NCBI RefSeq assembly: GCF_030503895.2
Contig: NZ_CP129970.2
Span: forward strand, 3,643,001 to 3,707,000
Direction of reading: 5' to 3'
Origin: Marivirga arenosa
GTDB lineage: Bacteria > Bacteroidota > Bacteroidia > Cytophagales > Cyclobacteriaceae
DNA: 64,000 bases
Positions within the stretch are counted from its first letter, which is position 1; each line of letters opens with the position of its first letter. This document shows positions 16,629 through 24,452 of the stretch, piece after piece. A program made the position numbers and the translations under genes. Below the pieces are notes generated by a model. That model was given only the letters and a program-made list of their open reading frames with translations, was not told the origin of the DNA and did no database searches.

Positions 16629-18065
16629 TTAGAATTGAAAATAAATAAATTCAGTTTGGTTAAAATTCCCATAAACAATTAAAAAAATTACTATTAGAAA
16701 ATAGACTGCAATCCTACTAATAACATTTTGAATTTTTACAGTAGAATTAAAACCTTTTGAACGTATTTTCCATTCAATTAATATAAATGGTAAAAATATA
16801 ATTGGTAAATAATATTTAAATAATGAGAAATTTGACGGTAAAAATTCACTTTGAAAAATTTCAAAAAAGTAATTATTAGCATCTACTATCGAATTGGCTC
16901 TAAAAAACACCCAAGCCAGACAAGTCAATGCAAATGTAGTCCCCATTTGCCAGAGTTCTTTTAGGTTGGGTAGAAATCTATTTTCAGCTACGGTATCGGT
17001 ATTTTTCCTGTTTTTACCCATTAGTAAAAGTGGGAGAAAATAAATTGCATTTAAAGCGCCCCAAACAATAAAAGTCCAGTTAGCACCATGCCAAAAACCT
17101 GAGACTACAAAAATCACAAAAGTATTGAAAACGGCTCTGCCCTTGCCTACTCTGCTGCCACCCAAAGGGATATACACATAATCCCTAAACCAAGTAGAAA
17201 GGGAAATATGCCATCTGCGCCAGAACTCTGCCATATCTCTAGAAAAATAAGGTGTCCTAAAATTAGTCATGAGATTAAATCCAAAAAGCTTGGCAGTACC
17301 AATGGCTATATCAGAATAACCGGAGAAGTCTCCATAAATCTGAAAAGCGAAGAATACTGCTCCTAAAATCAGTTCAAGGCCACTTGCACTTTGGTAGTTA
17401 GCAAATACTTCATTTACAAAAAGTGCGCAGTTATCGGCTATCACTACTTTTTTGAACAAGCCCCACAAAATCAGTCGCATGCCATCTGCTCCTTGCTCAT
17501 AGGTAAACTCACGCTTGATCTTAAATTGAGGCAATAAGTTTACTGCTCTTTCAATTGGTCCCGCCACTAATTGTGGGAAAAAGCTCACATAAGCAAAAAA
17601 TGCAATTGGGTCCTTTTCGGCCTTCATTTGTCCTCTGTAGAGGTCAATCGTATAGCTCATAGTCTGAAAGGTATAAAAGCTAATCCCTACAGGTAATATC
17701 ACATTTAATGACCATGGGTTGGCTTGCACCCCTATCATGTTCATCATATCGGCAAAAGACTCGGCAAAGAAATTGAAGTATTTAAAAAAGCCTAGAAAGC
17801 CTAAATTGGTGCAAATACTTATCCACAGAAAAAGTTTTTTTCGAGCCTTAGTACTACTCTTTTCTATTTGCTGCCCAGCTATAAAATCTACCAAAGAGCT
17901 AAAAGCAATCAAAGATAGAAAACGCCAGTCCCACCAGCCATAAAATAAATAGCTAATGGCCAATAAAAAGAAATTCTGTGCCTTTAGGTGCTTCTTAAAT
18001 ACAAACCAATACAGCAAAAAGCTGAGCGGTAAGAAGAGAACAAATTCAAAGGAGTTAAAGAGCAT
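16629..18065 (-). CDS. MBOAT family O-acyltransferase (AlgI-like)
   Basis: This 478-residue polytopic membrane protein has about 11 transmembrane helices. It shows the family blocks SYLFYGWWDWRFLSLIAFSS, LPVGISFYTFQTMSYTIDLY, FFPQLVAGPIERAVNLLPQF and AEFWRRWHISLSTWFRDYVY followed by IPLGGSR. The catalytic His block SGFWHGANWTFIVWG is intact. It should pass acetyl groups across the inner membrane for polysaccharide O-acetylation together with the next gene. It is the first gene of the minus-strand operon that runs to about 5.6 kb. A 215-bp repeat-containing gap separates it from the regulator gene. Confidence 0.93.
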   Translation of the reverse strand: MLFNSFEFVLFLPLSFLLYWFVFKKHLKAQNFFLLAISYLFYGWWDWRFLSLIAFSSLVDFIAGQQIEKSSTKARKKLFLWISICTNLGFLGFFKYFNFFAESFADMMNMIGVQANPWSLNVILPVGISFYTFQTMSYTIDLYRGQMKAEKDPIAFFAYVSFFPQLVAGPIERAVNLLPQFKIKREFTYEQGADGMRLILWGLFKKVVIADNCALFVNEVFANYQSASGLELILGAVFFAFQIYGDFSGYSDIAIGTAKLFGFNLMTNFRTPYFSRDMAEFWRRWHISLSTWFRDYVYIPLGGSRVGKGRAVFNTFVIFVVSGFWHGANWTFIVWGALNAIYFLPLLLMGKNRKNTDTVAENRFLPNLKELWQMGTTFALTCLAWVFFRANSIVDANNYFFEIFQSEFLPSNFSLFKYYLPIIFLPFILIEWKIRSKGFNSTVKIQNVISRIAVYFLIVIFLIVYGNFNQTEFIYFQF

Positions 18066-18115
18066 TAGTTAGGTTGTCGGGTGTTTAGGTTGACAGGTTT
18101 TCAAGTTATATTGTT
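18066..18115. repeat. gttgtcagg-type short repeat upstream of MBOAT gene
   Basis: The stretch aggttgtcgggtgtttaggt, followed by tgacaggttttcaagtt, is built from repeated gtt(g)tcagg-like words. A related run (gttgtcaagt, gtttaagttgtcaagtgatc) lies at 18812-18861, just before the regulator gene. Both flank the regulator/MBOAT gene borders on the upstream side. They may be dispersed repeats or part of the control region; the sequence does not decide. Confidence 0.35.
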
Positions 18116-18158
18116 TACTTAGATTTACATTATACGTTTTTCCAATAAAGTATTTTAA

Positions 18159-18204
18159 GATTCCTACCTCCCGACTTTCAGTGCGGGACAGGTAACGCAG
18201 GAAT
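18159..18204. repeat. 46-bp palindromic repeat, copy 1
   Basis: This copy begins gattcctacctcccgacttt and ends ggtaacgcaggaat; attcct and aggaat form the outer stem. It matches 40 of 46 positions with a copy at 20311-20356 by my manual alignment. The region just after it (cttgtcccgcattttaatcgggaaag, 18207-18232) adds another tcccg/cggga hairpin. It lies between the MBOAT gene and the regulator. Confidence 0.7.
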
Positions 18205-18280
18205 AGCTTGTCCCGCATTTTAATCGGGAAAGGCTAAAGCACACCATTTCGTAATTCCAAAATTCGTTATTCATAATTAA

Positions 18281-18808
18281 TCAACTTTCCCAAAGCAATA
18301 AACCCGCCTCAGCAGTTGGAACTTGTCCTACAAACTCTGTGGGCTCCATAAATAAAAAGCGAATTTTACGATCAATTCTCTTTTCGGCTATGCCGGTCAT
18401 ATTGGCGATGTATTCATGATTAAACTTATTACCAACTAATAGGAAGTCTATTATTCCGCCATCTATTCCTTTCGCATAATCACCAATCAAATATACCTTT
18501 TCTAATTGCCCTACTTTCCCAATGATCTGCTCTATTACGCGGTCTATTCCAATATATTTCTTGATAATGTTGTGAATATCTTCAAAAAGCGGGTGCTTTG
18601 TATTCGCCTGATATAATTTTTTATTGCCTTCGATATCTGCCTTCAACATCCCAGCCTCCTCAAATTTATTGAGCTCTAGGCGAATGGCATTGGTGCTTTC
18701 TCCGAATTCCCCTTCCAAGGAACGCAAATAGCTCTTAGTCTGCGCATTCAAGAAGAACTTAAGCAGAAGTTTAATACGGGTTTTAGAAGTGATGAGGGTG
18801 TCGAGCAA
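18281..18808 (-). CDS. Winged-helix transcriptional regulator with degenerate nucleotidyltransferase-like C-terminus
   Basis: This 175-residue protein stands first in the polysaccharide operon region. Residues about 1-75 look like an ArsR-type winged helix (SKTRIKLLLKFFLNAQTKSY, then a recognition helix around ESTNAIRLELNKFEEAGMLK, and a wing with NKKLYQANTKHPLF). The C-terminal part has VYLIGDYAKGIDGGIIDFLL, which parallels the minimal nucleotidyltransferase motif hG[GS]...DhDh. The Ser is replaced by Asp and the first Asp of the pair by Ile, so catalysis is unlikely. It probably regulates the polysaccharide genes. Similar small regulators are common near Bacteroidota polysaccharide loci. 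Confidence 0.7.
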   Translation of the reverse strand: MLDTLITSKTRIKLLLKFFLNAQTKSYLRSLEGEFGESTNAIRLELNKFEEAGMLKADIEGNKKLYQANTKHPLFEDIHNIIKKYIGIDRVIEQIIGKVGQLEKVYLIGDYAKGIDGGIIDFLLVGNKFNHEYIANMTGIAEKRIDRKIRFLFMEPTEFVGQVPTAEAGLLLWES

Positions 18809-19123
18809 TGTATGTTGTCAAGTTTAACACTTATTCAGTGTTTAAGTTGTCAAGTGATCAGGTTTTTAGCGATTTATAAATAGTTAGATGAAAGATGTAG
18901 GATGTTCGGCCTTCAACAGTTTTAAATAATTTACTATTTCTGTATGATTTTATCAATTTCAATTTAATACTGAACCAACTCAATTCTTAATTAATCAATT
19001 ACTAATTCGTAATTATTTACAGCTTCGCCCTTTCAGTCCCAATTAGAACTTAGCAAAATGCTTTTTCTGTGTGATTTTAACTAAATCAACAATTCGGCTA
19101 GTACTAATGAGATTTTCTCAGGA

Positions 19124-19153
19124 AACACCCCTATAATCCCCTCAAGGGGATAG
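19124..19153. repeat. 30-bp perfect repeat, copy 1 of 3
   Basis: This begins aacacccctataatcccc and ends caaggggatag. It is identical over 30 bases to 20167-20196 and 20710-20739, all in the same orientation. It contains the perfect 16-nt hairpin atcccctcaaggggat. There is no U-run after it, so it is not a classic terminator. Confidence 0.85.
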
Positions 19154-19373
19154 TCTCACACAGTAATATTGGTAACAAATAATTAAGGTATTGTCATCTA
19201 ATAATTAGCCAAAATTTAAATAAAAAACGAGTAAAATAACTACTCAATAATAAAAGTAGTAGATAGATTAAAGAATTGCAATAAGCTAAGGAAAAATTGT
19301 AGGGAAGATGTAAGAGATTATATACATTTAATTATTTTCACAAAGATTAAATCGTTTCATAGACTTACTTTGT

Positions 19374-19465
19374 CTTTTTGCTAGATCAAAAAGAATCAGC
19401 TAGTAAGCGGACAAGCGAAAAAATCATGACAAAACAAAGCTGCTGCGCTGGCCCGCTGTTTTGTC
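19374..19465 (-). repeat. Two-hairpin repeat element A (reverse orientation)
   Basis: Hairpin 1 is ctttttg (19374-19380) with caaaaag (19387-19393) and a 6-nt loop. Hairpin 2 is gacaaaaca (19428-19436) with tgttttgtc (19457-19465), enclosing a loop that holds cgctggcccgc. Its reverse complement resembles element E at 20404-20538, including the words aagcggac.agcgaaaaa and aatcagctagta. With element B it forms an inverted pair spanning 19374-19690. Confidence 0.75.
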
Positions 19466-19559
19466 TTCCCACCCACACGCTTCGAACAAATATATTCCTA
19501 TTAATTTGATTAAATTTCTATGAATTGAATTTAATTCAGATGAAGATTAAAAGATAGCA

Positions 19560-19690
19560 CGACCAAATTTCGCTGCAAACGAAAAAGCGCGTAAGGAAGG
19601 GTGAAATGGCGGGCCAACGTAGGCCTTGAGGGCTGACAGCTTCATTTCACTCAGATTTTTTGCATACTTTTTCATCATTGGAAAAAGTAT
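19560..19690 (+). repeat. Two-hairpin repeat element B
   Basis: Hairpin 2 is gtgaaatg (19601-19608) with catttcac (19643-19650); its loop starts gcgggccaacg. Hairpin 1 is atactttttc (19664-19673) with gaaaaagtat (19681-19690). A preceding cgctgcaaacgaaaaagcg segment is shared with element D. It is the right half of the first composite inverted unit. Confidence 0.75.
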
Positions 19691-19793
19691 TAAGTAAATA
19701 TCAAAACTGTTAAAAGTCTAGCTTAATCGGTAATAAAAGACATTAAACTTAATTTATTCCTTTACTACCCCAAGTAGTTTATACTTGTATTTT

Positions 19794-19879
19794 CTTTTTG
19801 CTAGATCAAAAAGAAAGAAAAAATCATGACAAAAAGATGCTTCCGCGCTGCAATTCAGCTCCCTCCCCGCCTTTTTGTC
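19794..19879 (-). repeat. Two-hairpin repeat element C (reverse orientation)
   Basis: Hairpin 1 is identical to that of element A: ctttttg-ctagat-caaaaag (19794-19813). The aaaaaatcatgacaaaa context is shared as well. Hairpin 2 is gacaaaaag (19828-19836) with ctttttgtc (19871-19879); the stem differs from element A at its inner end but stays perfectly paired. It is the left half of the second composite unit. Confidence 0.75.
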
Positions 19880-19974
19880 CTCCTGCCCGCTTTCTTCTAG
19901 CGATCAATCGTGGTTAAGAAAGCAGTTTTCCCTATAAAATTCCAAATTAGTCACTTCCATTTTTCTGGCTAATT

Positions 19975-20103
19975 CGCCCAACTTTTGCGATAGCGAAAAA
20001 GCGCGAGGCAACGGTGAAATGGCGGGCCAGCGGCGGCCTAGAAGCGTGGAAGCATCATTTCACCTAGATTTTTTGGATACTTTTTTATCAATGAAAAAAG
20101 TAT
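19975..20103 (+). repeat. Two-hairpin repeat element D
   Basis: Hairpin 2 is ggtgaaatg (20013-20021) with catttcacc (20056-20064); its loop starts gcgggccagcggcgg. Hairpin 1 is atactttttt (20077-20086) with aaaaaagtat (20094-20103), which differs from element B at the loop-closing pair on both sides (C-G became T-A). It is the right half of the second composite inverted unit (19794-20103). Confidence 0.75.
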
Positions 20104-20166
20104 TAAGAAGTGAGATACAACAACAAGCTTTTAAATAGGGAAGTCATATAAATGCATTAGAAAATA

Positions 20167-20196
20167 AACACCCCTATAATCCCCTCAAGGGGATAG
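20167..20196. repeat. 30-bp perfect repeat, copy 2 of 3
   Basis: Identical to 19124-19153 over all 30 bases, same orientation, with the same atcccctcaaggggat hairpin. It follows element D by about 60 bp. Confidence 0.85.
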
Positions 20197-20310
20197 TTGC
20201 AGGGATTGATATTATTATGTTGAGAGATAATTTCGCTAAAATTTTTTCTGGAGTGGTATTAAAAGAATTCCATCAAATAATTTACTAGACTAAATATTTA
20301 TTTAAAGTGA

Positions 20311-20356
20311 GATTCCTGCTTCCCGACCTTCAGAACGGGACAGGTTACGCAGGAAT
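20311..20356. repeat. 46-bp palindromic repeat, copy 2
   Basis: This begins gattcctgcttcccgacctt and ends ggttacgcaggaat. It pairs attcctgc with gcaggaat. It differs from the copy at 18159-18204 at six positions, one of which improves the stem. Confidence 0.7.
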
Positions 20357-20403
20357 GAAAGTAGGAACCATCAGCAACAAAAAAACATAGCTAATATCAT
20401 AAT

Positions 20404-20538
20404 TTCCGAAGCATTCGGAAAAGCGGGCTGGACGAAAGTTTAGCGGGCCAGCGCTAGCCTTGTGCTTTGAAGCATTAAACTTTCTTGAATTTTTCGCTGG
20501 TCCGCTTACTAGCTGATTCTTTTTGTTCAAGCAAAAAG
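20404..20538 (+). repeat. Three-hairpin repeat element E
   Basis: A first hairpin ttccgaa-gca-ttcggaa (20404-20420) precedes hairpin 2, gaaagttta (20434-20442) with taaactttc (20476-20484), whose loop starts gcgggccagcg. Hairpin 1 is ctttttg (20519-20525) with caaaaag (20532-20538). The core resembles elements B and D while the stem sequence is completely different, yet perfectly paired. Confidence 0.75.
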
Positions 20539-20709
20539 GAAAAAATCATTTTATTTTCTGTTTTTAATGAGTGCAAAAAGCTTGGAATATATCGAATATA
20601 ATAAGCTAAAGCAAAAGATCCCTGATCAAATCAAGAATGACGCTACTTGCCATTAATATCGTCATTGCTATTAGTAAAAAGTCCAAAAGTTTATAGTTAC
20701 TACTTATAG

Positions 20710-20739
20710 AACACCCCTATAATCCCCTCAAGGGGATAG
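20710..20739. repeat. 30-bp perfect repeat, copy 3 of 3
   Basis: Identical over 30 bases to 19124-19153 and 20167-20196, in the same orientation. Confidence 0.85.
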
Positions 20740-20824
20740 CTATAAAATGTAATATGAATAATGGTTTAACACTGTTAGATTGCTTCATTCCTAGCAAGGA
20801 AGATAATGGCTAATAAAAAAATTT

Positions 20825-20929
20825 AATTCTTAATTCTTAATTCTTAATTCTTAATTCTTAATTCTTAATTCTTAATTCTTAATTCTTAATTCTTAATTCT
20901 TAATTCTTAATTCTTAATTCTTAATTCTT
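20825..20929. repeat. Heptanucleotide tandem repeat, (AATTCTT)x15
   Basis: Fifteen perfect head-to-tail copies of AATTCTT fill 105 bp and end two bases short of the wzc stop codon complement (20932-20934). Each unit reads AAGAATT on the wzc coding strand. Perfect short tandem repeats of this kind change length by slipped-strand mispairing. It lies in the 3' untranslated region of wzc, so length changes would not shift that reading frame. Confidence 0.97.
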
Positions 20930-20931
20930 AA

Positions 20932-23334
20932 TTAACCCTTTCTTCTGAACAATCCTTTACGTTTCTTCAATCTGTCCTCATCATAATAACCATAGCCATA
21001 ACCACCATAGCCCATACCATAAATATATCCTCCATAATAACCATAGCCTCTTCTTCTTAATTGGATATCATTAAAAATGACCGACATCGGTTTTATCTTG
21101 CCTTCATTATAAAGACCATTTACCATATTCAATGCTTGTTTCATACTCACTCCTTGTCTTACAATTAAAAGCGTATGATCTACATGTGGCAATAATTCCA
21201 TAGCATCTGCGACCAAACCGATTGGAGAAGTATCAATAATAATAGCATCAAACTCTTCACGAAGTTTTACCATAAACTCGTTCATCTTGTCACCTGCTAA
21301 TAACTCAGAAGGGTTTGGTGGCACAGCTCCAGCTCCTACGAACCAAAGGTTTTTCGTTTCACCATTAATAACCACTTCATCTTTTTCTGCATAGCCTGCC
21401 AAGTACTCACTTAAACCCCGATCAGGATAAGCTTCAATAAAGTCAGTTAAGTTTGGTTTACGCATATCGGCCCCTATTAGAATAGTCTTTCTACCAGAAG
21501 CCGCTAAAGTATAAGCTAAATTTAGAGAGCAAAAGGTTTTTCCTTCTCCACTCACTGAAGAAGTTACCATAAATGTTTTGGCTTGCTTTTTATCTCTACC
21601 CTGTAAATATTTCATATTAGCTCGCAAAGCTCTGAAAGATTCTGCGACTAAAGATTTAGGTCTATCCTTTACAATGGTATTCGTTTCATCAATTTTGTGG
21701 GCAATATTTCCCAATAAAGGCATATCGGAATTTCTATCTAAATCATCCCTATCCATTATTCGTGGATTAGTAAAATCTTTAATAAAGAAAAAGGCCACTG
21801 GAAGTAACAATCCCATTGCCATCGCTATTAGTAGATTACGCTCCGAATTAGGTCGAACTGGATTATTAGAATAAGAAGGCTCTTCAATTAGTTGATAATC
21901 CGATGTGGCGGAAGCTTTTGAAATAGCCGCTTCAGTTTTACGTTCAATAAAAAGGTCAAATAAATTTTGATTCAATTCAAATAATCTTTTCGCACGATTG
22001 AGTTCTCGCATATCACCCTGTAATTCACTAATCGAACCCATTAAAAAATTACTTCTCCTATTTATTGCGGAAAGTGTATCTCGATTTATTTTCTGGTAGC
22101 TATTTAAAGCTTCGAAAATATTTTTTTCAAGCCTTTTTCTTATGCTATCTTCTCTGTTTACTAAAGGGTTTTTATAATTTTCCTGATTTCTAAAAATCTT
22201 GTCTTTTTGTTTCTGCTGAATATATTGATTGACTAAATCATTTAGCATTGGGGCATCTAACCCAATTAAAGAGGGAGCAAATACTTCAGAAGTTCTATTT
22301 TGCTGTATATATGATTTTAAATAATTATAATAACGCTCTTGTAATAAAACCTCAGCTTTTTGTTGATCTAATTGATTGAGTTTTGAAAATATAGTCTGAC
22401 TTCCTAATGTCAATTCTCTATTTTCCAATTGGAGTTGATCAATTGTTTCCTGAAATTGAACAATTGAGTCAGAAATCATCGCCATCTGTTCATCAATAAA
22501 ATTGATGGTATTCTCCAGATTCTGATTTTTTTCTTTTAACCCTAATTCTTCAACTACCTGATAATAGGTATTCATGAAAAGGATATCCTTTTCAGGAATT
22601 ACACTTTCCATAGCCATATTCAGGATCGCAGACCCTTGCTGTTGCCATGAAATTTTTAACCGATTCTTATACTGACTAACTAGACTTTCTTTTTTATTGA
22701 TTACAAAAAAGTATTTGCCTTGATCAGTTGAGGCTGAAGACCCACCACCTTCTATCACAAATTTCCAATCCCCAATTACATAAGGGGTATTATAATTAAA
22801 ATTCTTCCCCTCTAATTTAGAAGCCCAATCCTGATTTCCCTCAACATTAAATTGAAATTGGTTTTCAGACTTCTTATTAACAAATATTTTTAATCCATAG
22901 GGCACATTATTTCCCATTAGGGTATCAATCACAACTTGATATCCATTCCCACTTTTTTGCTCGGTTGTTTTTATATAACCTTGCGCAAAGTAACTTACTC
23001 TAAAATTTAGTCTGTTGAGAGTTTCCTCTATCTTATCATTTGATTTTAACAGGGGGATTTCCTCATAAACTTCCTGACTTGACCCTAAGTAATATTTTGC
23101 ATCTTCGAGTCCAGGTAAGATTGATTTGTTCTCAGTAAATTTCTTAGTGATAAACTGACCTTTTATAGAATAAACCGGATTTGCATATCGATTGTATAGA
23201 ATCCCTAATGTTGTTGTAAAAGCAAAAAAGAGAATAATAAAAGGCCACCTTCTTAATATCTTAAGCAGATACTTTAGAAAATCTATCGGCTTGTCTTCTT
23301 TTACAGCCTCGTCTTGAAAGTCAAATCCATCCAT
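20932..23334 (-). CDS. wzc: Polysaccharide chain-length determinant / BY-type tyrosine autokinase (Wzc-like)
   Basis: This 800-residue inner-membrane protein controls polymer length and export. Residues about 15-60 hold the Wzz domain start and first membrane helix (WPFIILFFAFTTTLGILY). A long periplasmic coiled-coil region spans roughly 270-470, and a second helix lies near 500-520 (LLIAMAMGLLLPVAFFFI). The cytoplasmic kinase has Walker A VSGEGKTFCSLNLAYTLAAS (about 592-611), A' ILIGADMRKPNL and B AIIIDTSP. The C-terminus is a Tyr/Gly cluster (RRRGYGYYGGYIYGMGYGGY, then GYGYYDEDR) that serves as the autophosphorylation tail. It starts 3 bp after wza, with which it forms an operon. A heptamer repeat follows the stop. 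Confidence 0.94.
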   Translation of the reverse strand: MDGFDFQDEAVKEDKPIDFLKYLLKILRRWPFIILFFAFTTTLGILYNRYANPVYSIKGQFITKKFTENKSILPGLEDAKYYLGSSQEVYEEIPLLKSNDKIEETLNRLNFRVSYFAQGYIKTTEQKSGNGYQVVIDTLMGNNVPYGLKIFVNKKSENQFQFNVEGNQDWASKLEGKNFNYNTPYVIGDWKFVIEGGGSSASTDQGKYFFVINKKESLVSQYKNRLKISWQQQGSAILNMAMESVIPEKDILFMNTYYQVVEELGLKEKNQNLENTINFIDEQMAMISDSIVQFQETIDQLQLENRELTLGSQTIFSKLNQLDQQKAEVLLQERYYNYLKSYIQQNRTSEVFAPSLIGLDAPMLNDLVNQYIQQKQKDKIFRNQENYKNPLVNREDSIRKRLEKNIFEALNSYQKINRDTLSAINRRSNFLMGSISELQGDMRELNRAKRLFELNQNLFDLFIERKTEAAISKASATSDYQLIEEPSYSNNPVRPNSERNLLIAMAMGLLLPVAFFFIKDFTNPRIMDRDDLDRNSDMPLLGNIAHKIDETNTIVKDRPKSLVAESFRALRANMKYLQGRDKKQAKTFMVTSSVSGEGKTFCSLNLAYTLAASGRKTILIGADMRKPNLTDFIEAYPDRGLSEYLAGYAEKDEVVINGETKNLWFVGAGAVPPNPSELLAGDKMNEFMVKLREEFDAIIIDTSPIGLVADAMELLPHVDHTLLIVRQGVSMKQALNMVNGLYNEGKIKPMSVIFNDIQLRRRGYGYYGGYIYGMGYGGYGYGYYDEDRLKKRKGLFRRKG

Positions 23335-23337
23335 TAC

Positions 23338-24249
23338 TTACTGAGTCTGATTTAAGATGATCAAAATGAGAGATAAAGCGGAAGCTGTAACTCCAATAAT
23401 ATTTGTTGTAGCTGGTAATAAATATCTTCTTGATTGTCTTGCTCTTAATGCTGGCACTACAATTAGATCATTTGGTTGTAAATAAAAGCCTTTCTGAGAT
23501 ACTAAATCTTCTCTTAAAGTATTCACATAATACACTTGAGCTTCACTCCCGCTAAAACGTACTACCTTCAATCGGGATCTATCTGCAAAATCAGTCAGGT
23601 TTTCAGCTAAAGTAATGGCGTCAATTACATTGGTTTCAGGATCAAAAGAAGTGTAGCGCCCTTCATTATTCACTTCACCTAATACCGTAAAATGAAAACT
23701 CAAAAGCTGAATACGCACAACAGGAGTTTCAAAATAATTAATCAATTTTGACTTAATCAATTCCTCCGCTTCACGTATGCTCAAACCAGATAACTGCACT
23801 TCCCCTATTTCAGGCAATTCCAAATTACCTTTTCGATCTATAGTAAAACCAGTTTGCTGCCGATCTAACATTATGGGCATTAAACCAGAGCCTTCCTCAC
23901 CAACAGCACCCATTCCCTGCATACGCATATTATTTTGATTTCCACCATCTTGAGTACCCTGGTTATACTGGTTTAATTTTCTTATAATACCTAATTGCTC
24001 CTCATATTGCTTCACAAAATCAAACTCTGCCGGAGTTAAACTGGCAATACGAAGCGAGATAATATCTTCAGGCTGAAGTTCATACGGTTTATTGTAGGTC
24101 TGATAAGTCCTGATAATACTATCCGATTCTGACACCTCACCTTTTTCAGGGTCATCTGGATGCTGTAAATACACGATATCTTTGTTAGAAACACAGCTAA
24201 AAAAAGAAATGGCTATGAATCCTATATATATAAACTTTCTAATCAACAT
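23338..24249 (-). CDS. wza: Outer-membrane polysaccharide export lipoprotein (Wza-like)
   Basis: This 303-residue protein has a lipoprotein signal, FIYIGFIAISFFSCVSNKD, with a Cys lipobox near residue 19. The polysaccharide export domain follows (YELQPEDIISLRIASLTPAE). Next are SLBB-type segments (GNLELPEIGEVQLSGLSIRE, then FTVLGEVNNEGRYTSFDPET) and a C-terminal membrane helix (ATTNIIGVTASALSLILIIL). It should form the outer-membrane channel working with Wzc. A Met/Gln/Asn/Gly-rich insertion (NQGTQDGGNQNNMRMQGMGA) near residues 95-115 is unusual. It is the first gene of the wza-wzc pair, divergent from the thioredoxin-like gene. Confidence 0.92.
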   Translation of the reverse strand: MLIRKFIYIGFIAISFFSCVSNKDIVYLQHPDDPEKGEVSESDSIIRTYQTYNKPYELQPEDIISLRIASLTPAEFDFVKQYEEQLGIIRKLNQYNQGTQDGGNQNNMRMQGMGAVGEEGSGLMPIMLDRQQTGFTIDRKGNLELPEIGEVQLSGLSIREAEELIKSKLINYFETPVVRIQLLSFHFTVLGEVNNEGRYTSFDPETNVIDAITLAENLTDFADRSRLKVVRFSGSEAQVYYVNTLREDLVSQKGFYLQPNDLIVVPALRARQSRRYLLPATTNIIGVTASALSLILIILNQTQ

Positions 24250-24452
24250 TTTACTTTTTCAAATACCAAAACTAATAAATTCTATATGATTTAAAATATC
24301 AATTTAGGCTTTTATTGTAGTTATCAATCATATTTGGTCGAAATTAATAAATACTTGGTGATGATTACAATTCGATTAATAGAACTTATCAAATATCTAA
24401 AAACTAAAAGAATTATTTTTATCGTAAGTAATTTTACTTAGATACTAAAATT

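Larger units (their letters stand above)
18809..20931. other. Gene-free, repeat-rich 2.1-kb intergenic region
   Basis: I find no convincing gene on either strand between the regulator and wzc. Short open frames here run through hairpins and have no recognisable motif. The region instead contains five copies of a two-hairpin element (19374-20538), three identical 30-bp repeats, one copy of the 46-bp palindrome, gttgtcaag-type repeats near 18812-18861 and a heptamer tandem array at its right end. The hairpin elements have GC-rich cores (gcgggccagcg) in an otherwise very AT-rich stretch. There is no transposase and no tRNA. A structured transcript cannot be excluded. Confidence 0.75.

Noticed and set aside
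19124-19153. The 30-bp repeats as intrinsic terminators
   Set aside because: The hairpin is not followed by a T-run on either strand and no gene ends nearby.
20345-20530. A 61-residue open frame on the minus strand in the repeat region
   Set aside because: It runs straight through the 46-bp palindrome and element E hairpins, has no recognisable motif, and similar frames arise from the repeats themselves.
20825-20929. Possible CRISPR-like array
   Set aside because: The units are 7 bp, perfectly contiguous and without spacers; it is a simple tandem repeat, and no cas genes are present.
18809-20931. Remnant insertion sequence with transposase
   Set aside because: No transposase-like peptide is seen in any frame; only short palindromic repeats are present.
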